NCBI GenBank assembly: GCA_910578365.1
Contig: CAJTRC010000006.1
Coordinates: 1 to 60,014, forward strand
Source of the DNA: an uncultured Muribaculaceae bacterium
Lineage (GTDB): Bacteria; Bacteroidota; Bacteroidia; Bacteroidales; Muribaculaceae
Length of the DNA stretch: 60,014 nt
Direction: 5' to 3'
Within the stretch, counting starts at the first letter, position 1. Each line of letters opens with the position of its first letter. The position numbers were made by a program, and so were the translations under genes. Below the pieces are notes generated by a model that was given only the letters and a program-made list of their open reading frames with translations, was not told the origin of the DNA and did not search any database. Below, piece by piece: positions 1 to 6,846 of the stretch.

Positions 1-388
1 GTCTTTTAAGGGCTTTTTGATGCTTAATGCTACCAATTTCACATCGCCTCAAATGACAAGCCCTTTTTCGTAAAACAGGTGTAACTTATTATATTTGTAG
101 AGAATATATGATTTTGTCGTTTTTTACCGGACAGCAATATAATTTAATGAAGTTCATTTGCAGTAACTTTTATGGGTTGCCGCAAATTTATGGTGATTAT
201 TTTGATTTTACAACAAAAATCAAAATATTCTAACTATGCTCACAATGCATTGAACAACAATGGATTATGAGCGATAATTTTGCATAAATTTTCCAATGGA
301 AAATTTCGAACAAAAAAGGTTGGGATATACCGGTGTATATTAGTCAGTTATACGAATGGTTGTAAAATAACCTGATTTTATCGACAAG
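1..388. other. AT-rich stretch with no gene recognised
   Basis: This stretch lies downstream of the TPR regulator gene and shows no convincing coding frame. The only structure I see is an 8-bp inverted pair (AAGGGCTT at 8-15, AAGCCCTT at 58-65), possibly the 3' hairpin of a gene left of the window. Confidence 0.4.
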
Positions 389-2110
389 CTATATTTCCAA
401 GAAAGACAATATTTTTTCTTTTGATGTCAGGGTAGAATCTTTGATTTTTGCGACTATGCGGTCCCGGCGATTATAAAGGGTAGATTGATTGCTGTTAAGA
501 ATTATTGAAATAATTCGAATACTCGCCCCTGTACTTGTAAGAGCGAACATATAGATATCATTCGCCGAAATTGATTTGTCAATGCTACGGATATCATCAA
601 GGATGTAAGCGTGGGCTCTATTTATTCCTCCAACAAGTTCATCAAGATTTTTAGCAGCGCCTAACTCGGCAAGTAATCTTGTTACTTTTTTGTAACCACT
701 ATTTTTCTCGGTCTTGTCTGTCGTATTGAGATATGTTGTACATATATTGCTTATCGCCCCCCATTGATTACTGTAAAGTTCAAAAATGCGGGTGTAGTCA
801 GCCCCATCAGTAGAAGCGGCATTGTCCATTCCGCTATCAGAATTTTCTGTTTCTTGTTTTAATTGGCCGAATAGTAAATCGTATTTAAGCTGTTGTTTCT
901 TAATATTTGCCTCATGCTCTGCTAACTCGCCGGATATTATTGAAATTAAATTATCCTTCTTAATGCGTATAGCTTTCAAATGATGCAAGTATAGAATCGT
1001 TGAAATAGTAATAATAATAGCAAATACTATGATTATCATTAACAGTTTGTTTTTATTTCGAGCTTCAGATATTAGTAGATTCGAATAATTCAATTGCTCT
1101 GATACAACCGATTGGTGCAACACCTCGTTAACTACGGCTGCGTTCACTGTCAGCAGACTGTCTACAGCCGAACGGCTTCTGTCAAAATCGCCACGCTTGA
1201 AGTATAGGTTCGTAAGCAGATAGTAATATCGCGCCGAGTCAACTTTACTGCTAAGAGAATTTCTGACTTCAACCAGAAGTCGACCGTTCATATCACCTTT
1301 ACAGAATAGTTCGATAAAAGAGTCGAGATATAAATCATCGAAGCAGGCCGGAAGCGAGTCGCCTTTCAATGAATACTGGCGCCTGCGTATTGAATCAGCC
1401 TCGTTGTACTTTCCGGTGTTAATACACATGTGAGATTTTATAGTAAGCCCATAGAATTCCATGACGGTGTCGCTCGCATTATAGGCCTTATTAATCATAC
1501 GGTCAATAATATAGAAGGCAGTATCGTTTTGATTGACGGAATGTAGCGAGTATGCAAGATCCATATATGCGAAATCCACGTTTCTTTGCTTTTCTGCTTT
1601 TCTATAGTTTTCAATAGCAGACCTACGTAGCTCTACCGCATCTTTATAATTAAAGTTGTTTTGGAAAATATCGGCCTCAAGCTCGAATATTTTTGCAAGC
1701 CAATAATTATTATTCAACTTTTCGGCTAATGTTTTTGCCTCGCATAGGTTGAAAATCTGTTTCCGGTAGTTGTTCTGAGTTGAATAAATTACAGCTTTAT
1801 AGAACGCTGCCCTCATGCGGTCGAAGTCATTGCCGTTGTCGCGGTAGAAGTCGAGCAGAGGTAGGGCGGCGGTATCTGCCGTGGTCAGACGGTCGGTTTT
1901 CACGCGTGCCTGGGTGGTGAGCAGTGCGTGGCGGGCTTGCAGTCCGCTGCTTGTAAGCTCCGAAGATTCAATACTTTGTAACAAGACAAGGGCCGAGTCG
2001 GGCTGTAATTCGATAATCGAATCGACAGCGTCCATACGTAGCCGCGCTCCATCGCCGCAGGCAGTGAGCATGGCGCACAATACAATCAATATGCCAATAA
2101 GTGTTTTCAC
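389..2110 (-). CDS. TPR-repeat lipoprotein regulator with transmembrane segment and C-terminal HTH-like domain
   Basis: The protein has about 573 residues. I chose the GTG at 2108-2110 because it gives a clean lipoprotein signal (KTLIGILIVLCAMLTAC, a lipobox ending in Cys); the longer TTG start lies inside the promoter. An N-terminal helical repeat region (about 30-340) looks like tetratricopeptide repeats. One membrane segment follows (LLMIIIVFAIIITISTILYL, near 370), then a coiled coil. The C-terminus (ANDIYMFALTSTGASIR... STLYNRRDRI) resembles the DNA-binding end of Bacteroidetes TPR regulators such as the DUF6377 group. These are thought to sense envelope signals and act directly on transcription. 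It lies on the same strand as the RiPP-like genes but has its own promoter, so it may control them; that is inference. Confidence 0.75.
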   Translation of the reverse strand: MKTLIGILIVLCAMLTACGDGARLRMDAVDSIIELQPDSALVLLQSIESSELTSSGLQARHALLTTQARVKTDRLTTADTAALPLLDFYRDNGNDFDRMRAAFYKAVIYSTQNNYRKQIFNLCEAKTLAEKLNNNYWLAKIFELEADIFQNNFNYKDAVELRRSAIENYRKAEKQRNVDFAYMDLAYSLHSVNQNDTAFYIIDRMINKAYNASDTVMEFYGLTIKSHMCINTGKYNEADSIRRRQYSLKGDSLPACFDDLYLDSFIELFCKGDMNGRLLVEVRNSLSSKVDSARYYYLLTNLYFKRGDFDRSRSAVDSLLTVNAAVVNEVLHQSVVSEQLNYSNLLISEARNKNKLLMIIIVFAIIITISTILYLHHLKAIRIKKDNLISIISGELAEHEANIKKQQLKYDLLFGQLKQETENSDSGMDNAASTDGADYTRIFELYSNQWGAISNICTTYLNTTDKTEKNSGYKKVTRLLAELGAAKNLDELVGGINRAHAYILDDIRSIDKSISANDIYMFALTSTGASIRIISIILNSNQSTLYNRRDRIVAKIKDSTLTSKEKILSFLEI

Positions 2111-2115
2111 CGGGA

Positions 2116-2147
2116 CAAAATTATATAATTCCCGGCACAAAACCAAA
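2116..2147 (-). promoter_or_regulatory. Bacteroidetes sigma-ABfr promoter of the TPR regulator
   Basis: On the minus strand TTTG (2144-2147) and TAATTTTG (2116-2123) are separated by exactly 20 nt, the Bacteroidetes consensus. The -7 box ends only 5 nt before the chosen GTG start, which predicts a leaderless or nearly leaderless mRNA. Confidence 0.65.
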
Positions 2148-2243
2148 TTGGCGAGAGCAGAGGCAATGAACCGAAATGCCAGCAGCTATCATAACCGACG
2201 CCGTCGTACGGCTTATCGGCTTTGTTTAAAGTTTTTAGGGCTT

Positions 2244-2289
2244 TCGACCGGAGAAGCGGAACGTTACAATTGTCCGGATCTCCGGTCGA
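2244..2289. repeat. 11-bp inverted repeat downstream of the outer-membrane receptor gene
   Basis: TCGACCGGAGA (2244-2254) and TCTCCGGTCGA (2279-2289) are perfect inverted copies with a 24-nt loop. They sit just after the stop of the minus-strand receptor gene. There is no clear U-tract, so it may be an RNA-stabilising hairpin or a weak terminator. Confidence 0.4.
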
Positions 2290-2319
2290 GCTATTGCGTT
2301 TTGGCGGCTCCGCCGGCCG

Positions 2320-4614
2320 TTAGTTCTTAAGCACGGCGTTGTTGTAGTCGCTGTTGTTGAGGCTGCGGCGGGTGTTGCGTTTGAACAGGGCGCCGAAGTC
2401 GGTAGTATAGGTTGCGCTGAGTGTAACCATGTTGCAACAGTCTTTTATATTTCGTTCTATGACCGACGGGTTTACGGGCGAGTTGCTCCACGACGGATAT
2501 CTGGCGCCTTTATTATCGAACATATACCACCAGGCGATTCCAAGATTCCAATGTTTGTTTGGGCGGTATTCCACTTGTAGCATATCGGCGTTCTCGCCTT
2601 TGCTTACCATATAGCCGTAAAGGTACTTTCCCGGGAATTTGCGATAATACGACACTGTCCACGGGCCTTTGTTCCACCATAGATTCATGGTTGCCTCAAA
2701 TGATGTCAGATGGTAGTCCCATTGGCCTATTTCGCTTTCATAACGCGAAAGTGCCAATTGTACATTTGCACCAAATCCGTGGATGTTGGTAAGACTCAGC
2801 TGTAAACTGTTTTTCCAGGCAAAATGGCGTTTTGCATTCACGGTCTGCGACAGAAACTTACCATCGCCCAAATAGGTGATATCTGAAAACGTGCTGTTTT
2901 TTACGTCTGATATGTCGGATATCAGTACTGCTGAAAATTTGCGATGCACATATTGTGCGGCAAGTGAGTATGTAAAGTTTTCAGCCACTTTGAGGTTTGG
3001 ATTGCCATTGTTCCACAAGTAGGGCGACGTCTGCTGCATATAGTCAGTGAGGGCACCCAATGAAGGTATTGTCGGTGTGTATGTAAACATACCCTGTACA
3101 GCCCATTTCTGACTTATATACCATGCCGCGGTTACCGACGACAGATTACGGATATAATGGCGGTGCAGTTGGTCGTTGCGGGCCCAGAACATTTTTGCTC
3201 CGGTCGATGCCGACAGAAATACCTTGCTGAACTGCTTGGCCAGACGGGCATAGATATAATTGTTGTTTTCGGTCAGTACGGGTTTAAAATCTGACAGCAG
3301 ATACTCGTTGGTGTTGTGCGACAGCGTATTCTGCACACCACCCGACAGGCTCATGCTTTGGTCGAAGTTGTGTACGTAGCTTACCTCGCTGATAAGTGAG
3401 CGGCGCCGGTTGTTGATGTTGTTGATATACTGCAGGTCGCCGTCGTCGGTTCCCAGATAGCTGTTGTCGCGCCGATAGTCTGCCGAACTCAGCGTGCCCA
3501 CCACCTGAGCCTCCAGCGAGTTCTTTTCGTTGAAATCGTGGCGTACGAACAGGTCGAGCGATGGTGTGAAGTCTTTCGAAGTACTGATATTTTTCACATC
3601 GTAGTCACCCAGTTCCGAATCGTGCATAGAGCCGATTATGCGGAATTTATTACTCGAAGGAGTGGCAGAAAATCTGGCAGAAAATATAGTGCGGTCAGTT
3701 GGCGCAAAATCATATTTAAGACTGAGTCGGTGATTATGGTAATTGAAAGGATTATGGTCGTGCTGCTCTATGTCGACCTTGAAATCATCGCCTATATATT
3801 TCTGCGATATATTGTCGTAGGCTTTCAGATTGTTGCGCCATGATGGGTTATACTGCAGGGTGAACTGAGATGGTCCCTGATGGTACGAGGCGCGCAGATT
3901 ACCGTCGACAAAGGCCGCGTTCACGGCACTGCGTGCCCACAGATATATCTGGCCGCCATCCTGACGTTCTTTAAGGGTGATGGCCAGAAAGCCGCTGTTG
4001 CCTTTGTCGGCATAGCGTGCCGGTGTGATATATGAGTATTCAATCTTGGCTATGTCGCCTGGTTTCAGTGAGTTCACATCGCTCATCGTGGCCGGGATGC
4101 CGTTTATCAGAATCATGGGTGTGCCGCCGCGTACCGACAGAGTGCGGTTCACCGGGTCGGCGAACAGACCGGCCAACGGCAGTTTCTGCAGCAGGCTCAG
4201 AGTGGTCGACGAGGCTTTCAGGTCGGCCTGCGAGGGATAAATTATGGTGCGCCCTTTCGACTGTATGACATCGGTGGCTTCCACCTTCAGTTCGGCCAAA
4301 GTGGAGGCTTCGCTGAGTGCAATCTGGCCCAGATCGATGTCCTTGTTCCCGGCATCGATAAGGATAACAGTGCCGCTGAAACCGTCTTTGTCTATTTCCA
4401 GAGTCAGCGCCTCTTTGTTGCCGGTACGGAAAATGAATATGCCGTTTTCTCCTGTAGTGGCGCGTGAAATCTCGGTATCACCCTCATGCAGTTTGCACAC
4501 GGCATCGGCAACAACGGTCATGGTACTGTCGGAATAGACAAGGCCCGTGATATTTCGGGCGAAAGAAGTCAGAGCCGAAAGCAGTAAAAGTGTAAAAACA
4601 AAAAGTGCTTTCAT
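2320..4614 (-). CDS. Outer-membrane beta-barrel receptor, TonB-dependent-receptor-like
   Basis: The protein has about 764 residues from the ATG at 4612-4614, which starts a standard signal peptide (MKALFVFTLLLLSALTSFA). A carboxypeptidase-regulatory-like beta-sandwich (about 20-105) is followed by a plug-like region (LLQKLPLAGL... SVRGGTPMILINGIP, about 140-205). A long beta-rich barrel with many aromatic residues runs to the C-terminus. This is the architecture of the Bacteroidetes outer-membrane beta-barrel family related to TonB-dependent receptors, but shorter than SusC. The gene starts 39 nt after the radical SAM gene ends, so it is probably cotranscribed. It could carry the modified peptide or a metal/ligand linked to it; the direction of transport cannot be read from sequence. 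Confidence 0.8.
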   Translation of the reverse strand: MKALFVFTLLLLSALTSFARNITGLVYSDSTMTVVADAVCKLHEGDTEISRATTGENGIFIFRTGNKEALTLEIDKDGFSGTVILIDAGNKDIDLGQIALSEASTLAELKVEATDVIQSKGRTIIYPSQADLKASSTTLSLLQKLPLAGLFADPVNRTLSVRGGTPMILINGIPATMSDVNSLKPGDIAKIEYSYITPARYADKGNSGFLAITLKERQDGGQIYLWARSAVNAAFVDGNLRASYHQGPSQFTLQYNPSWRNNLKAYDNISQKYIGDDFKVDIEQHDHNPFNYHNHRLSLKYDFAPTDRTIFSARFSATPSSNKFRIIGSMHDSELGDYDVKNISTSKDFTPSLDLFVRHDFNEKNSLEAQVVGTLSSADYRRDNSYLGTDDGDLQYINNINNRRRSLISEVSYVHNFDQSMSLSGGVQNTLSHNTNEYLLSDFKPVLTENNNYIYARLAKQFSKVFLSASTGAKMFWARNDQLHRHYIRNLSSVTAAWYISQKWAVQGMFTYTPTIPSLGALTDYMQQTSPYLWNNGNPNLKVAENFTYSLAAQYVHRKFSAVLISDISDVKNSTFSDITYLGDGKFLSQTVNAKRHFAWKNSLQLSLTNIHGFGANVQLALSRYESEIGQWDYHLTSFEATMNLWWNKGPWTVSYYRKFPGKYLYGYMVSKGENADMLQVEYRPNKHWNLGIAWWYMFDNKGARYPSWSNSPVNPSVIERNIKDCCNMVTLSATYTTDFGALFKRNTRRSLNNSDYNNAVLKN

Positions 4615-4653
4615 AATTTTAGGGCATTTATTTGCAAATATAGGAATCATATA

Positions 4654-5943
4654 TTATAAAATTCCCTTTTCCGTGGCTTTTTTTACATATTCCCTGTTCA
4701 GATGGATTCGTCGGATAGATTCATGCATGTCCTTTTGCTTGTCGTTGAATTGGCAGATGATTTTTTTCGCAGTTTTAAGCATTGGATGGCGCTTAGCCGT
4801 ACATGGACCCCAACAGATTGGCAGGTAGCTACATTCCTTACATTCTGTGGCTTCAACATCCATAACCGGAGTGAAGCTTGCTTCCTCCTCACCGAATTTT
4901 ACGTTGCCTTCGCTGTCGATAAACGAGTTGAGTTCCGATGGATCGATATTATCGCACTTTCCTACTGTGCCATTTGCAAAGAAGCAGTCGAAGTACTTGA
5001 AATCGGTATAGCATAGACCCGGTTCGGATAATACTGGTAGCAGATTTATGGCAAATGCTCTGTTCATCAGCTCGATTACCTTTTCGTCAGGGATTGTGTC
5101 ATTGTCTTCCTGCCATACTCTATGTAAAGTAAAGCGAATATTTTTCCGGTTTTCAGGCAGCACTTTGTCCAAATCGTTGATAATGCTTGCTGGTTTGAGA
5201 TTGTCTTTTGTATAATTGAATCGTAAGGAACAAGTAGTGTGTCGACTCAGCAGACTGATATTGCGCAGTGTGGTGTCGTAGGCCGATTGCTTGCCGAGCA
5301 CCTTTATGGAGTTATGTGTGGCGCGGTCGCCGTCAACCGTTATCTGGTAGTGGTTTACTCCCGCTTCTCTCAACTGTTCAATCCGTTCTTCGTTTAGTAA
5401 TGTGCCGTTCGTAGTTATAGAGCAGTCGAACGTTTTATTGTTGGCCTGAGCAAGTTCTTTTATCCACTGGGTAAAAGTCAGAACTGTATCATAGGCAAGC
5501 AAAGGCTCTCCCCCGAACCACATAAATCTTATATGGCGGATTTCATCGCGTGAAACTTGCTTTTTCACACGTATCTTGATTTTCTCCAGCGATTCATCGC
5601 TTAGCCACGAGTCGGCATGTTCTTGTATACAATACCAACATCTAAGATTACATTGATATGTAGGCAGAACCATAAATGTATATATGTCCGGATTTCTGAG
5701 TCTGTTATATTTTTTCTCCAGAAGGGCCGACTCGTCGCACTCATCATCAATTATAAAGCCTTGTGACTTCATATTGGAAATAAACGTATCGAATTTTTTA
5801 TCTTGAAAATCGGAGTTTTCAAGAATTGCATTAATTGAATCGGCTGTAATCTTCGATGTTCTGAAACTGGATTCAGTCAGACTATTAAAATAGATAATGC
5901 TATCACCCTCAACGAAAGAGTTATTATATTTGCTCGCTTTCAT
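4654..5943 (-). CDS. Radical SAM / SPASM peptide maturase
   Basis: The protein has 429 residues. The radical SAM cluster motif CX3CX2C is C98, C102, C105 (CNLRCWYC), followed by the GGEP motif (WFGGEPLLAY) and a typical TIM-barrel core. The C-terminal Cys-rich SPASM region (CFFANGTVGKC, then CKECSYLPICWGPC, then a final Cys) should hold auxiliary Fe-S clusters. The first 90 residues could form a precursor-binding domain. SPASM maturases install Cys-derived thioether or carbon-carbon links in ribosomal peptides. The gene follows the Cys-rich small protein by 58 nt that contain a hairpin, and it precedes the outer-membrane receptor. An anSME-type sulfatase maturase is less likely, because no sulfatase is nearby and a precursor-like gene is. 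Confidence 0.88.
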   Translation of the reverse strand: MKASKYNNSFVEGDSIIYFNSLTESSFRTSKITADSINAILENSDFQDKKFDTFISNMKSQGFIIDDECDESALLEKKYNRLRNPDIYTFMVLPTYQCNLRCWYCIQEHADSWLSDESLEKIKIRVKKQVSRDEIRHIRFMWFGGEPLLAYDTVLTFTQWIKELAQANNKTFDCSITTNGTLLNEERIEQLREAGVNHYQITVDGDRATHNSIKVLGKQSAYDTTLRNISLLSRHTTCSLRFNYTKDNLKPASIINDLDKVLPENRKNIRFTLHRVWQEDNDTIPDEKVIELMNRAFAINLLPVLSEPGLCYTDFKYFDCFFANGTVGKCDNIDPSELNSFIDSEGNVKFGEEEASFTPVMDVEATECKECSYLPICWGPCTAKRHPMLKTAKKIICQFNDKQKDMHESIRRIHLNREYVKKATEKGIL

Positions 5944-5959
5944 GTTTTTTACTTTTTAT

Positions 5960-5992
5960 AAAGAGCCGGAATAACCGGTATACCGGCTCTTT
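5960..5992 (-). terminator. Hairpin between precursor and maturase genes (likely partial terminator)
   Basis: AAAGAGCCGG (5960-5969) and CCGGCTCTTT (5983-5992) form a 10-bp stem with a 13-nt loop between the precursor stop and the maturase start. T-rich flanks lie on both sides. Such attenuators commonly keep precursor mRNA more abundant than enzyme mRNA. Confidence 0.55.
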
Positions 5993-6001
5993 TTAAGTTT
6001 T

Positions 6002-6286
6002 TTATGTACAGGGTATTTTGTATTTAGGATCAGATCCCAAACATGTTGTGTTAACTTTGATGTCACAGAGGCTACATTTCTCTCCGCAATTAGATACGTT
6101 ATTTGGGCAGCAGTTTCCGGCACTATTTGTACCGCACCCAGCTATAATGTTACATTCAAATGTACACTGATAGGTTTCAGCGGTACCAGAAATACCATTT
6201 CCCGCATACACCACCAGGCTTTCCATTTCTGATAGTAACTCGGCAGTAGGGATTACTGCGAGCTGTTTGTTTTCTTCTTTTTTCAT
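6002..6286 (-). CDS. Cysteine-rich putative RiPP precursor peptide
   Basis: The protein has 94 residues. A charged, helix-prone N-terminus (residues 1-27, with AELLSEMESLVVYAG) looks like a leader. After the AGNG at 28-31 comes a Gly/Asn/Thr-rich region with ten Cys at 41, 45, 51, 59, 60, 67, 71, 74, 82 and 93. There is no signal peptide and no hydrophobic segment. The gene sits directly upstream of a radical SAM/SPASM enzyme on the same strand with a hairpin between them, the usual precursor-maturase arrangement. The leader is vaguely like Bacteroidales natural-product precursors, but I cannot name the family. Thioether crosslinks (ranthipeptide- or sactipeptide-like) are plausible but unproven. 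A metal-binding protein is the main alternative. Confidence 0.75.
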   Translation of the reverse strand: MKKEENKQLAVIPTAELLSEMESLVVYAGNGISGTAETYQCTFECNIIAGCGTNSAGNCCPNNVSNCGEKCSLCDIKVNTTCLGSDPKYKIPCT

Positions 6287-6497
6287 AATGATGAAATTAG
6301 AGGTTTATTAGGGTTAGTAAACTCGGCGGACTCTTGCAAGTCGGCCCCTTTTGGGTAGTAAGGTCTACGTTCAAACGTTTGAATTTATTCACTTAGTAAA
6401 TCCAGCCTTCGTACTCGTGCCCGTTGGTGCTGGACATGTGTTGCGAACGGAGCGCGGTATGGATTGATCGCTTTAATAAGCAGTCGCTTTCTTTAAC
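6287..6497 (-). promoter_or_regulatory. Long structured 5' leader of the precursor gene
   Basis: About 210 nt separate the predicted transcription start from the precursor ATG. The leader holds several potential stems: 6325-6332 with 6339-6346 (GGC.GACT / AGTC.GCC), a perfect 14-bp palindrome TTCAAACGTTTGAA at 6370-6383, and a TCCAGC / GCTGGA pair. It also contains a possible 14-codon upstream ORF at 6393-6437 (ending GHEYEGWIY). This fits a regulatory leader RNA; no known riboswitch class was recognised. Confidence 0.4.
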
Positions 6498-6502
6498 TGT
6501 GG

Positions 6503-6533
6503 CAAAGATAAAGTATATTTTTAGATTCTGCAA
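6503..6533 (-). promoter_or_regulatory. Predicted promoter of the RiPP-like operon
   Basis: On the minus strand TTG (6531-6533) lies 20 nt before TATCTTTG (6503-6510), matching the Bacteroidetes TTTG-N19-21-TAnnTTTG consensus. Confidence 0.55.
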
Positions 6534-6648
6534 CTATAATTTAAACTTTTTTTATTGCAACAACAAATTTCCACGCATCAAATGGAAATGGTCGCAATTT
6601 GTGCAGAAATTGCATGAAAGAACAATGCGCAAAATAAACACTATTTTT

Positions 6649-6670
6649 AGCTCTATAGTACTATAGAGCT
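6649..6670. repeat. 22-bp perfect palindrome
   Basis: AGCTCTATAGTACTATAGAGCT reads identically on both strands. It lies about 115 bp upstream of the predicted RiPP-operon promoter and covers the stop of the possible small ORF at 6661-6831. It could be an operator for a dimeric regulator; there is no U-tract supporting a terminator. Confidence 0.5.
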
Positions 6671-6831
6671 ATAGTTTTCAGGTATTTGGCTGTGCGATAT
6701 ATGGCCTCGCGCACAGAGTCATCATAGGATTCACGGAGTTTTATACGCTTGTACTGTGGAGGTAAGGATGCCTCCACTCCGGGGTATACATACGAAGTGC
6801 GCCCACCGCCGGTGGACGACAGTGGGCGCAC
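6661..6831 (-). CDS. Possible small protein or coding remnant downstream of dcp
   Basis: A GTG-initiated frame of 56 codons is in frame with the upstream dcp gene, separated from it by the dcp TAG and five codons. The C-terminal half (PPQYKRIKLRESYDDSVR, then EAIYRTAKYLKTIAL) has natural-looking composition. The first codons overlap a strong hairpin, and no ATG exists in the frame. It may be a short gene, a degraded 3' fragment or chance; no family recognised. Confidence 0.25.
   Translation of the reverse strand: MRPLSSTGGGRTSYVYPGVEASLPPQYKRIKLRESYDDSVREAIYRTAKYLKTIAL
6797..6831 (-). terminator. Hairpin after dcp
   Basis: GTGCGCCCAC (6797-6806) and GTGGGCGCAC (6822-6831) form a 10-bp GC-rich stem 15 nt beyond the dcp stop. 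It lacks a strong U-tract, so termination may be partial. Confidence 0.5.
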
Positions 6832-6846
6832 AATTGATGCTTTAGA

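Noticed and set aside
1881..2330. 149-codon plus-strand frame over the 5' end of the TPR regulator
   Set aside because: Overlaps a gene with a clear lipobox and promoter; composition is Arg/Ser-rich shadow sequence.
4654..5943. Anaerobic sulfatase-maturating enzyme
   Set aside because: The SPASM fold fits, but no sulfatase is near and a Cys-rich precursor-like gene is directly upstream.
6424..6666. 80-codon plus-strand frame near the RiPP locus
   Set aside because: Antisense to the RiPP leader and promoter region, low-complexity translation, ends inside the palindrome.
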